Below are positions 52,109 to 60,941 of a stretch of 64,000 bases of DNA, piece by piece. Below the pieces are notes generated by a model. The model saw only the letters and a list, made by a program, of their open reading frames with translations, was not told the origin of the DNA and made no database searches. The stretch is from Acidisoma sp035492295 (lineage in GTDB: Bacteria > Pseudomonadota > Alphaproteobacteria > Acetobacterales > Acetobacteraceae). The DNA lies in the NCBI RefSeq assembly GCF_035492295.1, contig NZ_DATJJK010000021.1:1-64000 (forward strand). The letters run 5' to 3'. The stretch's first letter is position 1. Every line of letters starts with the position of its first letter. Position numbers and translations under genes: made by a program.

Positions 52109-54772
52109 TCAGGTTAGGAAGCCGCTAGGGTCTTGCACGACCTCAAAATCGCCCATCTGGGCAGGTTGCCCGCGCACGGCGTCTTCCACGTCGTCGCCGA
52201 ACAGAGCATCGAAGGCCAGATAACCGAGGAAGCCTCCCACGAAGCCGACGGCGGTGCCCAGCAGGGGCACCTCCGATAACCCGATCGCACCCACCGCCCC
52301 TGCCGCCAGGGCACCGCTCAAGCCGCCAGCGGTGCCAGATACGAACGATCTCGTTCCCTTAGCCTCGTAGTCCACGGTCGTATATTCTTTGTCGCTGAGC
52401 GCCATTTGTCCGAGTGTGAATATCGCCGCGGCTGGGCCGCCGGCGAAAGCTCCACCCAGGGATCGCCCGGCCGCGGATTCTATGCTTGATGCTTCTGCAC
52501 CGCCAGTGGCGGAGGCGAAGGAGCGCGCAAAGGTGGACTCGATGGTCGCTCCCGTCGCGCCACTCGCGGTGCCTAAGAATGCCGTGGTGACGAGTTCCCG
52601 TACCGCCTCCGGATGCGCGTCGGGGTTCCATAGAATCTGGATTGCGTTAATAAGCGTCGCGATGCCGCCACCTAGCGCGGCCCCGGTTGCGGCCGCATTT
52701 CCGGTCCCACCCCCACCAGGGCCGGCTCCGCCGCCGCGTGTCGGCGTGGTGGCGGAGTCAATCGGAACTTCCACTCCGTTGACGGTCATTCTGCCCTGAC
52801 CTTGCGGGCTGAAGTCAACCGTATCAATTTGCACCGGACTGATGCGGCCTGCAGCGTGAGCGTCCCGAATGCCTTGCTCGGCGGCTGGGTCCGAGAGGCG
52901 GAAATTTCCGTTCGGGCCAAACGTGTTGGCCAGTTCCCCCAACCATGTTGGCTTTGCCGTCCCCGGGGAGGTCTTGAACGGATTCGTTGTGTATCGCGAG
53001 GCGGTGTCGGCGACGTTGATCTGGTATTCGCCACTCGGAAGGCGCGACGCTGTGGCGTAGTCGAGGCCTCGCACCGAAGCACCCTTCGGCGCCAGAATGC
53101 CGATCTCGCCTTGAGCGCGGCGCGCTTGGTATGCGGAGACTTCCGCCGTCTGGCCACGGATGAGCCGGTTGATCGAACCCTCCGTGCTTGCGGTGGCCGA
53201 GGAGATGTTAGCACCTGGCCGCCCGTAGGATGGGTCCAGAAAACCAGCTGCGATCTGGTCTTGAATAGCTGCCTGTGCCGCCTGGCTGGGATTTGCCCTG
53301 TCCCAGGCACCCGAGGACTCCAGGCCCAGGTTAGCAGGCTGACCGCTCACCGGCGGCGTGGCGCGGGGCACGTTTGGCTGGTTTGAAGCGGCACCCACGG
53401 CGGCGGCCGGTCCCCAAGGGAGAATACTGTCGTCTGCCGACGAATTCCCAGCCGTCGTGGCGCTAGCCGGGGGAGGGGGCTGTGCACTGCCGGCACTTGT
53501 TGCCGTGCCCGGGGCGTTCGTTGGCGTCGCCGGCTGCGTCTGTATTTGGGCCTGCTGAGACTGAGCGGCCTGGGAGGCCGCCAAGTCCTGGTCGTATTTC
53601 TGGAACCTTTGTACCATCTGCTGAATGGCAGCATCCTCGTTGTCGAGTGTGTCACGCTGGACGGGAGTTGGGCCTGTCTGGTCCCCTGTCGAAGCCGGGC
53701 TGGCGACCACCGTATTCGAATATGGCTCCGTGGGCAGCGTTCCCGTGTATTGGTTGCTGCCAACGCCCTCCTGCGGGCCGCCCGAATAGGGACCGACGAG
53801 ATTACCTGAATATGGCGTATAGGGTCCCGTCCCTGGCATGTTGGTATAAGAATCAGTCGTCTGCGTGCCGATGCTGAGCTGCCAGCCCCCTACCTGAAAT
53901 CCTGCGATTGGGGTGAACCCGGAGGGAGAGGTTGCTGCAGGGAATAGCGGGCCACCAGGCGTGTCCATGATCCTGACGATCGTCTGATCGGCTGGCAGAT
54001 TGAGATCTATTCCCGGCCTTGGCGCAATGTCGACACCGCTGGCCGGCAGCGGATCATCGGTGGTGCCGGTGGGCGCATCCGGCATGTCGCCGCCACCGGA
54101 AGCTCCGCCCGCTCCGCCATAGGAAGTGCCACCGCCGCCAGCCCCCGAGGTTTCCGTTGCCAGAAACATTCTAGGGACAAATCCGGCGCCGCGACCGATC
54201 GCGCCAATCGCTCCGGGCTGCATGGCGGAGGGATGTATCGGAACATACGGCTGGCCGGGCAAGGCCGGCGGATCGTGATCGGTTGGCGCCCGAGCAAGAG
54301 AAATCATTGACCCAAGCTGGTCCGTCGGGCTGATCTCGCAGCGAACGCGCCCGCGCGCGTGCCGCACAAGCGCCACCAAGCGCACGTTGTCGCTTTCGCG
54401 CAGGCGGATCCCTCCCGCGGTGGCCTGAAGCTCGTCATCGCCACCGCCGCCCTGGATCAAGAATCTGAATCGCCCGTGTGCATCCGCCAGGGCCGCCTGG
54501 TCCGTCTCAGGCTCTAGCAAGACCACGCTCGCGGCGGCATGCCCCTTCCCGTGGTCCGCTTTGGCGATAGCCCTGACCGCGTAAGTGCCAAGCGGCGTGT
54601 CACCGTACAGCCGAAGCGGATTGCGCGATGCATTGCCGTGAGCCAAGGCGAGATCATCATGCGAGCGTCCCGCAGCGGGCACGGGCCCGAATATGATTGC
54701 ACCGTCAGCGTCGAGAACAGTCAGCCATCCCGCGAAGTCTCGATCATCGGGGAGGCCTATGCGAATTTTCAT
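52109..54772 (-). CDS. 887-residue protein with catalytically dead L,D-transpeptidase-like N-domain
   Basis: Residues 1-150 resemble an L,D-transpeptidase-like (YkuD-type) domain (GDTPLGTYAVRAI, LIQGGGGDDELQATAGGIRL). In active relatives as I recall them the corresponding text is LIHGG...TYGCLRL, so His is Q107 and the nucleophile Cys is G121. A long Pro/Gln/Gly/Ser-rich low-complexity part follows (about 200-490), then a moderately ordered region and a Gly/Ala-rich hydrophobic C-terminus (about 690-865, GAAL.GGG and GLSGALAAGAVGAIG types) that could insert into membranes. No signal peptide. GGAGG lies 6 bases before the ATG at 54772, and the gene overlaps the glycosyltransferase gene by 4 bases (ATGA). 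Function unknown. Confidence 0.75.
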   Translation of the reverse strand: MKIRIGLPDDRDFAGWLTVLDADGAIIFGPVPAAGRSHDDLALAHGNASRNPLRLYGDTPLGTYAVRAIAKADHGKGHAAASVVLLEPETDQAALADAHGRFRFLIQGGGGDDELQATAGGIRLRESDNVRLVALVRHARGRVRCEISPTDQLGSMISLARAPTDHDPPALPGQPYVPIHPSAMQPGAIGAIGRGAGFVPRMFLATETSGAGGGGTSYGGAGGASGGGDMPDAPTGTTDDPLPASGVDIAPRPGIDLNLPADQTIVRIMDTPGGPLFPAATSPSGFTPIAGFQVGGWQLSIGTQTTDSYTNMPGTGPYTPYSGNLVGPYSGGPQEGVGSNQYTGTLPTEPYSNTVVASPASTGDQTGPTPVQRDTLDNEDAAIQQMVQRFQKYDQDLAASQAAQSQQAQIQTQPATPTNAPGTATSAGSAQPPPPASATTAGNSSADDSILPWGPAAAVGAASNQPNVPRATPPVSGQPANLGLESSGAWDRANPSQAAQAAIQDQIAAGFLDPSYGRPGANISSATASTEGSINRLIRGQTAEVSAYQARRAQGEIGILAPKGASVRGLDYATASRLPSGEYQINVADTASRYTTNPFKTSPGTAKPTWLGELANTFGPNGNFRLSDPAAEQGIRDAHAAGRISPVQIDTVDFSPQGQGRMTVNGVEVPIDSATTPTRGGGAGPGGGGTGNAAATGAALGGGIATLINAIQILWNPDAHPEAVRELVTTAFLGTASGATGATIESTFARSFASATGGAEASSIESAAGRSLGGAFAGGPAAAIFTLGQMALSDKEYTTVDYEAKGTRSFVSGTAGGLSGALAAGAVGAIGLSEVPLLGTAVGFVGGFLGYLAFDALFGDDVEDAVRGQPAQMGDFEVVQDPSGFLT

Positions 54773-57700
54773 GTTCCGCCTCCGGTCGCAACGCAGCGGG
54801 TCGACACCTCCTCGACATTTTCGGCTAAGTCGAGGTCGCACTTCATCCCGGTGAATGTCTCGACATATCCAGAAACCATGCGCGACATCGGGAACGCCAG
54901 ATCAACATGACGGCGGGCCGCGATTCCGAATGCTTCGCGCATCGCGGGGTCCCGCAACAGAATTTCGACAGCACTGGCCAGATCCGTGGGATTCGCGGTG
55001 GGGACGATGAAGCCGTTTATGCCATGGAGAACCTGCTCAGCGGTTCCACCCGAGTCGTTGGCGACAACCGGAACGCCGGCAGCCATTGCCTCAAGCGACG
55101 CGTTGGGGCACCCCTGGTCGTCCGATAGCATCACGAAGACGCGGAAACTTTGCAGGAAAGGCGTCACATCCGTATGGGCGCCGACAAACCGTATACAGCT
55201 CAAGCCGGCGCGTCCGATCTTGTCGGCCACATATGCCGCATAGCCCTTATGCCATGGATCAACCGCGCCAACGACGGTGAGCGTGACGCCTGGGATGCGC
55301 GCCGCCAGGACTTCCATCATGTCTACAAGTTGCTCAAGCCGCTTGCTTGGGACGATACGGCAGCACGTGCCGATCGTCAGCTCTGGCATCCACCCCGTCG
55401 GTAGCGGTGCCGCGGGACACGCGAAGGCTGTTGGCACGCCATTGGGAATAACGCGAACTCGATCCCGAGAGCCATTCCGCAGCTCTAGCGGCATGCCGTC
55501 GCTATACTTGGCCACGAAACAGTCGATGCGCGCGAAGTAATCGGCGATGCTCAGGGAGAGACGGCGCGAGTAGTCACTTGCGGCGAACAACTCGTCACGC
55601 AGCATGGGTCCCGGACTTACGTCCACGAGCCGCAGCGGCCGCACCTCCAGCACTTTGGCAATTGCAAGCTTGAGAGCAGCCGGGACGTTCCAGAACGCGA
55701 GCGTGGTTGCACCCATCTGCTCCATCAGCTGCAGAACGCGTTCGCAGCGCTCCATGACCGTGGCTTGATTGTGAAGACTGAAGAGGAGGATGCCTGCGTC
55801 TTCAAGATGGTGCAGAAAGCCGGGCCCGTACAACGGTTCAAGGACGGCGACCGCAACTGGCTTTTCTTCGGGCCAACCGAGAAGCAGGTTTGACAGGGAA
55901 CGTTGTGGACCGCCGAGATTGAGGTTCTCCGTCAAGATGAGCGTTACCGGCTCGGGCCTCGGCCGGACCGAACTTTCGGGAAGACCATAACGGCCCAGGA
56001 GTGCCCAAAGACGCGGCACAAGGTCGGGGTCGACGGGCAACGGATTGAGGAAGCGTTGCGGCCGAGTGGTGACCTCTCCGATCGCTCGGGCGTACATATC
56101 GACGTCCGAGGAGTCTTCGACGAGCATGTCGGTGGCGCTTAGCGCTTCGGCGTTGCCGCCGGCGTCCGCCGAAACAACCGGGCAGCCGCGGCCGATCGCC
56201 TCCAGCACCGCAATGCTAAGGCCTTCGTAGATGCTGGTGTTCAGGAAGACGTCGAAAGCTGAGTAGTAAGGCTCCGCAGGATGCACTGGTCCGGGCATGA
56301 TCACGTCGGCAGTCACGCCCAGTTCCAGCGCCTGGCGACAGGTTGCCGTGTAGGCCGCTCGGCCGGCCCCCCATTCGTGATCCCAACCACCCAGGATCAT
56401 CAGACGCGCCTTCACCCGTTCCTGCACTTTTGCGAGAACCCGCACCGCACGCGTGTAGGCTTTCTGCGCCTTGAACTGGCCGACCATGCCTATGAGCAAA
56501 GCATCATCCGGGATGCCGTGCCGCCGCCGGATCTCCTGCCGCTCCATCTCGGCCTCTTCGGCGGCGGGCGGTGGACGCTGCAACTCGTGGCGGATCACCA
56601 CGACTGGCTTCCTGCACCCCAACGCCAGCATCTGGCGCTTGACCGCCTCCGAGACCACGACGACAAAGGGTATCCACGGCTTGTCGAAAGCCTGCGGCGC
56701 ATCCCGCCACGCGGGTTGCGCGTTGTGAATGACCGGAATGACGTTAAGTCCCGCACGCGCGAGCGTCTCCAACTCGCGCAAGCTCACCATATGCGTAAAG
56801 ACGGTCGCGGTAGCCGAGGCCAGCACCTCGGCGGCGATCGACCGCATCCGGGTGGGCGATGCTTGCCCGTCGAGGCTGACAACTCTGCAACCGACGATGG
56901 CGTCTGTCGGATATGACGGCTGGGCGTTGTTGAGGAGAAACAGGTTGGACGTCACCTGCGTTTCCTGCAGGCGACTGACGACATCGTGGACAAGACGTTC
57001 CGCGCCGCCGAGCGCCATGCTCGGAACGACGCTGTTGAGATGGAGCGAATTGGCGAAAGAGGGTGCTAGCGGCTGCGCTGCGGCGATCAAAGTCATCGGG
57101 ACGCGCGGGGAAGGAACTGAGCGATGCGTTGACGGCAGGAGGCCAAACTGCTGGTACAGGCGATAGATGCGAGTCCCCGGCACTGGGTGGTTGTTATCGG
57201 GCACACGCATAGCGATTTTGTTGCCCCTGTAGGCGCCGCCTGACCTGCGAAGCGCGGTCCATAGCTCGTTCATCCAGTGCAGGCCGAACCAATTGGGATC
57301 GAATTCGGCATTGCCGTCAACGAAGGGTCGTATGCTTTCCCATTCATCGGGCGGCATCAAATCTGCGAGTATGAAATTCTCAAGGCTTTGTCGGTGAATT
57401 CCTTCGACGAAGGCCCGCGCCAAGTCAAACCATCGGGACTCGTCGCTAATCCGCCCCACGACATTGTCCAGGAGGTCCCCTGTCAGCTTCGTCCCCGCAG
57501 GGCACTTGATGACGTTCAACACGGCGCCCATGCGGTGGCCGCGAAATACATAGGGTTGCTCGAAGTCGAAGGGCCGAAGGCAGAGAACGTCCATGTCAAC
57601 CCAGATCCCGCCCTGCTCGTGGAGCAGCTTGGTTCGGAACACATCGGCGAACAGCGCATAACTGCCCCCGCCGATGCCCAAGTCATTATCTGCGACGCGC

Positions 57701-57879
57701 TTACGAAAGATCTGGTCGCGCGGGAGGATCTCATTGGCATCCCGAATTGCCACGCCGCGTGGCAGCGAATTGGGCGTTTTCTCATACCTCCAGAGGTGAA
57801 ACTCGTGCCCTTTGGCGACGAACGAGCAAAGCGTGAGAAGCTCGAGCCTGGAGAGGGGCCCAATCCAAAGTCCGTGCAC
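54769..57879 (-). CDS. Three-module glycosyltransferase (GT32-like plus two GT4 modules)
   Basis: A 1036-residue cytosolic protein. Residues 1-240 are a GT-A-type, capsular/mannosyl-transferase-like module (HGLWIGPLS start, SYALFADVFRTKLLHEQGG and the D95-M-D97 metal motif). Residues about 280-650 form a first GT4 module (GGAERLVHDVV; acid/base element EGLSIAVLEAIGRGCPVVSA near 550). Residues about 675-1030 form a second (NLGGPQRSLSNLL; CPNASLEAMAAGVPVVANDS near 928). One chain could thus add several sugars in sequence. The start is a GTG at 57879 without a nearby ribosome site; GAGGAGG occurs about 25 bases further up, so the exact start is uncertain. It lies 14 bases after the preceding glycosyltransferase gene. 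Confidence 0.88.
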   Translation of the reverse strand: MHGLWIGPLSRLELLTLCSFVAKGHEFHLWRYEKTPNSLPRGVAIRDANEILPRDQIFRKRVADNDLGIGGGSYALFADVFRTKLLHEQGGIWVDMDVLCLRPFDFEQPYVFRGHRMGAVLNVIKCPAGTKLTGDLLDNVVGRISDESRWFDLARAFVEGIHRQSLENFILADLMPPDEWESIRPFVDGNAEFDPNWFGLHWMNELWTALRRSGGAYRGNKIAMRVPDNNHPVPGTRIYRLYQQFGLLPSTHRSVPSPRVPMTLIAAAQPLAPSFANSLHLNSVVPSMALGGAERLVHDVVSRLQETQVTSNLFLLNNAQPSYPTDAIVGCRVVSLDGQASPTRMRSIAAEVLASATATVFTHMVSLRELETLARAGLNVIPVIHNAQPAWRDAPQAFDKPWIPFVVVVSEAVKRQMLALGCRKPVVVIRHELQRPPPAAEEAEMERQEIRRRHGIPDDALLIGMVGQFKAQKAYTRAVRVLAKVQERVKARLMILGGWDHEWGAGRAAYTATCRQALELGVTADVIMPGPVHPAEPYYSAFDVFLNTSIYEGLSIAVLEAIGRGCPVVSADAGGNAEALSATDMLVEDSSDVDMYARAIGEVTTRPQRFLNPLPVDPDLVPRLWALLGRYGLPESSVRPRPEPVTLILTENLNLGGPQRSLSNLLLGWPEEKPVAVAVLEPLYGPGFLHHLEDAGILLFSLHNQATVMERCERVLQLMEQMGATTLAFWNVPAALKLAIAKVLEVRPLRLVDVSPGPMLRDELFAASDYSRRLSLSIADYFARIDCFVAKYSDGMPLELRNGSRDRVRVIPNGVPTAFACPAAPLPTGWMPELTIGTCCRIVPSKRLEQLVDMMEVLAARIPGVTLTVVGAVDPWHKGYAAYVADKIGRAGLSCIRFVGAHTDVTPFLQSFRVFVMLSDDQGCPNASLEAMAAGVPVVANDSGGTAEQVLHGINGFIVPTANPTDLASAVEILLRDPAMREAFGIAARRHVDLAFPMSRMVSGYVETFTGMKCDLDLAENVEEVSTRCVATGGGT

Positions 57880-57893
57880 GATCCGGTTCGCGG

Positions 57894-58757
57894 TCAGCAG
57901 GAGCCACCTCCTCGCCCGGTCGCAAGGGGCGCAACAAGTGCCTCTGCATCATCCCAATTCTTCCAGCCCCGCGCGCCAACACCGCCATTTATGAAATGCA
58001 GGAACACTGGAGGCAGGCAATCTCCGAACCCGTAGTCGGCGTCGATTCTATACCTAGAGACCGGCAGGCTCGGGCGATTTGCCTCCGGGTGGTGACGGAA
58101 CCTGTCGACGATGCGGTTAAAACGTGCTGGCAAGACGGGATGCGAAGCCAGTCCAAACTTCCAGGCGGCAGCCGTGAGCGTTCCCTGGTCACGCACTTCC
58201 CAATATGGGTCCTCCAGCGCAAGCAGAGCATAGTCGTGCCACTGCTCCGCAAATTCCCCTGATTCACCAGAAAACAGGAACAGGCCCCCGTTCCAGTGAC
58301 GCCAGTTGGGATCCGAGATGACTACCTCGAACTTCTCATGAATTGCTCGCCGCAAATGATCGCAGTGCCCGGTCTGGCAACCGCAACGCACCGCGGTCCT
58401 GCTAAACCGGTCGAGCGTGACGTGATCCATGGCAAAGGTGATCGGGGGCACGAACTTGCAAAATATCTCATCCACGTCCGAAGAGACGGCAATCTGATCG
58501 CTGTCGAGATAGCAGGCCAAGCCCGGCGTAGCGACAAGGCGCGGCAACGACGTCTTGAGCAAAATAGCGGCCTGGTGGTCGTCCAACCCCGCAGGCACGT
58601 CCACCGAGAAGGTTTGGTCGTGCCCGACCGGCGCGCTGCGCGCGGTCACGACAACAATATCCGCCCGCGAAAAGCGCTTAAGGAAGCGCAGCGACGTTTC
58701 TACCTCGCGAGCGGACCGCTCGCCGCAGACGCAGAAGACGAACGTATCCGTGCCCAT
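57894..58757 (-). CDS. Probable GT-A-fold glycosyltransferase
   Basis: A 287-residue protein. It shows a nucleotide-diphospho-sugar transferase layout: an N-terminal Rossmann-like strand (TFVFCVCGE), ACYLDSDQIAVS with a D85-S-D87 metal motif, HWNGGLFLFSG around residue 150, VRDQGTLTAAAW and a late FLHFING. These features fit GT8/GT77-like enzymes, but no specific family is certain. No membrane segment is seen. It stands between the HlyD-like gene and the three-module glycosyltransferase in the same minus-strand operon, so it probably adds a sugar to the same acceptor. Confidence 0.65.
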   Translation of the reverse strand: MGTDTFVFCVCGERSAREVETSLRFLKRFSRADIVVVTARSAPVGHDQTFSVDVPAGLDDHQAAILLKTSLPRLVATPGLACYLDSDQIAVSSDVDEIFCKFVPPITFAMDHVTLDRFSRTAVRCGCQTGHCDHLRRAIHEKFEVVISDPNWRHWNGGLFLFSGESGEFAEQWHDYALLALEDPYWEVRDQGTLTAAAWKFGLASHPVLPARFNRIVDRFRHHPEANRPSLPVSRYRIDADYGFGDCLPPVFLHFINGGVGARGWKNWDDAEALVAPLATGRGGGSC

Positions 58758-58793
58758 GGACCCATAACCGGAAGGTTGTCGGAAAAGCGCCGT

Positions 58794-60176
58794 TCACGTG
58801 ATCGTTGCCGTCGTATTGTCGTAGTCAAAGACATAGCCACTCGGAAACGTCAGATTGCCAGACCCGTCAACCGGGTTGACGCACTGGGCGATCAGGTCCC
58901 ACTTGTCATCGTCTCCCCGGCAGCGCACAGCGACAACGTTACCGCTGATCGTCGTCGGAGCGCCTCCAGCATCAAATAGGTTCGTCGTGATGCTTAGGGT
59001 GGACCCGATATATATGGGGCCACGATAGATCAGCGTCATGAGCAAGAAGATGCTGCTGTTGTCCTCAATACGTATCACCGGCTCGCCGGGCGTCGCAGAT
59101 TCACCGGAATTTTTGTAGATGCCAGTGACGACCCCAGCGATTGGCGACATCAGGATCGTATTCAGATAGCCAACCTGCAACTGATACACGCCGAGATCGA
59201 TTGCGCGGAGTTCGTTTTGCATGGAGGTCGCCAGGTTCGGGAGCGACTGAACCGCCAGGAACTGCGTGTATTGCTGGTCCAGCAAGCTGATCTGTGCCCT
59301 CTCGTTTTGCGCCTGATTCTCGATCGATGGAATTCTGTAACCGTAGTCGGTGTTAACGATTGTCTGGCCCTCGACAGAGTAGGCTTCCCCGGTCGAACTC
59401 TGCGTCTCACTCTGGCTGCCTCTGGTATCGATGTTCTGATCCGAGACGCCACCGCTTGTGCCCTGCTGGAATGTTTCCTGAATGTTGGGGCCAGTGATCG
59501 TCTCGGTGTAGCCACTCCCACCGCCGGGCATTGGTCCTTCACTTGCGGGACTGGTAAAGTTGGGCGCCCCGATGGACTCCATGTTCTCCTGACTGGTGGA
59601 GTGGGTCGTACCGGTCGAATGTCCAGTCGACAATGTTTGCCCTCGGCCGGATGACCAGTCCATCGTTGTGGTCGTCGAGTTGAGAACGCTGTTCGTCGTT
59701 CTGATGACGCCGACGCGTGAATCCGCCACGTAAGCCGCCGCCAGCTGGTCGGCCTGCTGCTGTGCCAGCATGGCGAGATTTGCCAGTCGGGCCGGTTTGG
59801 CATTGGCGCCTGTCCCAAAACTATCGGTGGCCGCGGCGACAATACCGGCGATGTTACCGTAACGATCAAAGTAAGCATTCTGACGAAGAGCGACAGCCCG
59901 GTCGAGGGCGGCTGCACGGGGCTCCGCTCGTAGGGAAGCAAGAGCGGACGCGGTCACGGGCGCGGAAGAGAGAATGCCCTGGGAATCAAATTGAAGGCGC
60001 GACGCATCGCCCGAAACGGTCGCGTCAAGGTCGGAGTAAAATGTCGTAAAATCAAAGCCAACGACGCTGGACCCCAGCGTGACGTTCATTTGCTCGATGA
60101 TCCCACCGGCGTCGAAGCAAAGCTGCGCCGCTTTATATGGACGTGAGCTCAAGGCAATGACCTTCGCGCTACCCAT
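58794..60176 (-). CDS. HlyD-like barrel-sandwich protein without membrane anchor
   Basis: A 460-residue protein. The C-terminal part (about 342-425) carries the biotinyl-lipoyl-like barrel-sandwich text of periplasmic adaptor proteins (SPIAGVVTGIYKNSGESATP, GEPVIRIEDNSSIF, then GNVVAVRCRG). A helical stretch (about 285-340) precedes it. Unlike normal HlyD/MFP adaptors there is no N-terminal transmembrane helix or signal peptide; the N-terminal 140 residues form an unrelated domain. The middle (about 165-280) is Ser/Thr/Gly/Gln-rich and low in complexity. AGGGGG lies 6 bases before the ATG. No inner-membrane transporter or TolC gene is adjacent. The role may be structural. Confidence 0.7.
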   Translation of the reverse strand: MGSAKVIALSSRPYKAAQLCFDAGGIIEQMNVTLGSSVVGFDFTTFYSDLDATVSGDASRLQFDSQGILSSAPVTASALASLRAEPRAAALDRAVALRQNAYFDRYGNIAGIVAAATDSFGTGANAKPARLANLAMLAQQQADQLAAAYVADSRVGVIRTTNSVLNSTTTTMDWSSGRGQTLSTGHSTGTTHSTSQENMESIGAPNFTSPASEGPMPGGGSGYTETITGPNIQETFQQGTSGGVSDQNIDTRGSQSETQSSTGEAYSVEGQTIVNTDYGYRIPSIENQAQNERAQISLLDQQYTQFLAVQSLPNLATSMQNELRAIDLGVYQLQVGYLNTILMSPIAGVVTGIYKNSGESATPGEPVIRIEDNSSIFLLMTLIYRGPIYIGSTLSITTNLFDAGGAPTTISGNVVAVRCRGDDDKWDLIAQCVNPVDGSGNLTFPSGYVFDYDNTTATIT

Positions 60177-60203
60177 AAGTTGCCCCCTGGAAGTAGACCG
60201 CCT

Positions 60204-60530
60204 TTAGTTCGAAGGATGAACCACGCAGTCGATATTGCTCTCGAGCGCGCAGGTCGCAAAGACGCCCGAAATATTTTGAATTTGGATCGTCAGACACTCG
60301 CCTGGCTGTAGAGTTCCAAGCGTTGTCTGCGGACCGCCCGCGACTTGCGTGCCGATCTTCACCGGTTCGCCGAACACGTTGTTGCGTACATGCAGCAGAA
60401 GTGGCTTGTCGAAGCCTGCATTCATCGTCATTCCGGCAGAGCCCCAGAGAAAGATCGTTCCGCGAACGCGCACTTCGTAGCTTGCATGCGTCTTACTGAG
60501 GAAAGACGGCATAAATGGAGACTGTTGCAT
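60204..60530 (-). CDS. Small uncharacterised beta-rich protein
   Basis: A 108-residue protein, first gene of the minus-strand island operon, 27 bases before the HlyD-like gene. Start 60530 (MQQSPFMPSF) is chosen because GAGGAGG lies 8 bases upstream; a GTG at 60599 gives a longer frame but no ribosome site. The sequence (TIFLWGSAGMTMNAG, KPLLLHVRNNVFG, LQPGECLTIQIQNISGVFA) suggests a small beta-sandwich. It has two cysteines near the C-terminus (in FATCALESNIDCVV). No known family. Confidence 0.6.
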   Translation of the reverse strand: MQQSPFMPSFLSKTHASYEVRVRGTIFLWGSAGMTMNAGFDKPLLLHVRNNVFGEPVKIGTQVAGGPQTTLGTLQPGECLTIQIQNISGVFATCALESNIDCVVHPSN

Positions 60531-60941
60531 CCGGATTGCCTCCTCGCGATGGCGGGGAATGACCGCTAGAACGACGTTTCCCGGTCCGGCATAGGCCACA
60601 ACCCATTCCGGATGATCGACAAGCTTCCAATCATTAGCATTATTGTCTAATAGCGTACCGCTTGAGTGAAAGATAGCAACATTAGGCCACTGGACTCAGG
60701 AAATCATAAGACAGGCCAAAAGGAGTGTGCCAGGCTCGGCAGAGCGAAAGGACGGGTAGGCGCGGGACGACGCTGTACGCGCCTCCGGATCGCAGGCAGG
60801 GTCCTTCACTTTGCTATTCGCGCAAACTGTGCCCCGAGTTCCGATTGCGCCTTCGGTAGGTGATTATGGTAGTGTGCATGGAGCATTCTAGAAAAAATTG
60901 CTCGTCCTGTTTCTTGCTCTGCAACTTTGTTGTGCGGTGAA
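60531..60941. promoter_or_regulatory. Divergent intergenic region at the right edge of the island
   Basis: No gene is supported in these 411 bases. The part at about 60630-60700 is AT-rich, with ATTAG/CTAAT arms near 60633-60651, and probably holds the promoter of the minus-strand island operon. Another AT-rich patch (about 60888-60905) precedes the DUF1513 gene. Clear -35/-10 pairs were not found. Confidence 0.4.

Noticed and set aside
52109..54772. Polymorphic or contact-dependent toxin interpretation of the 887-residue protein
   Set aside because: No PAAR, RHS, hemagglutinin or recognised toxin domain, and no adjacent immunity-sized gene.
32475..54900. Long open frames antisense to real genes (for example over the ABC transporter and giant genes)
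   Set aside because: High G+C content keeps antisense frames open; none has known motifs or proper starts.
43662..60530. Prophage or tailocin interpretation of the large-protein island
   Set aside because: No capsid, portal, terminase, sheath, baseplate, holin or integrase-like gene was found.
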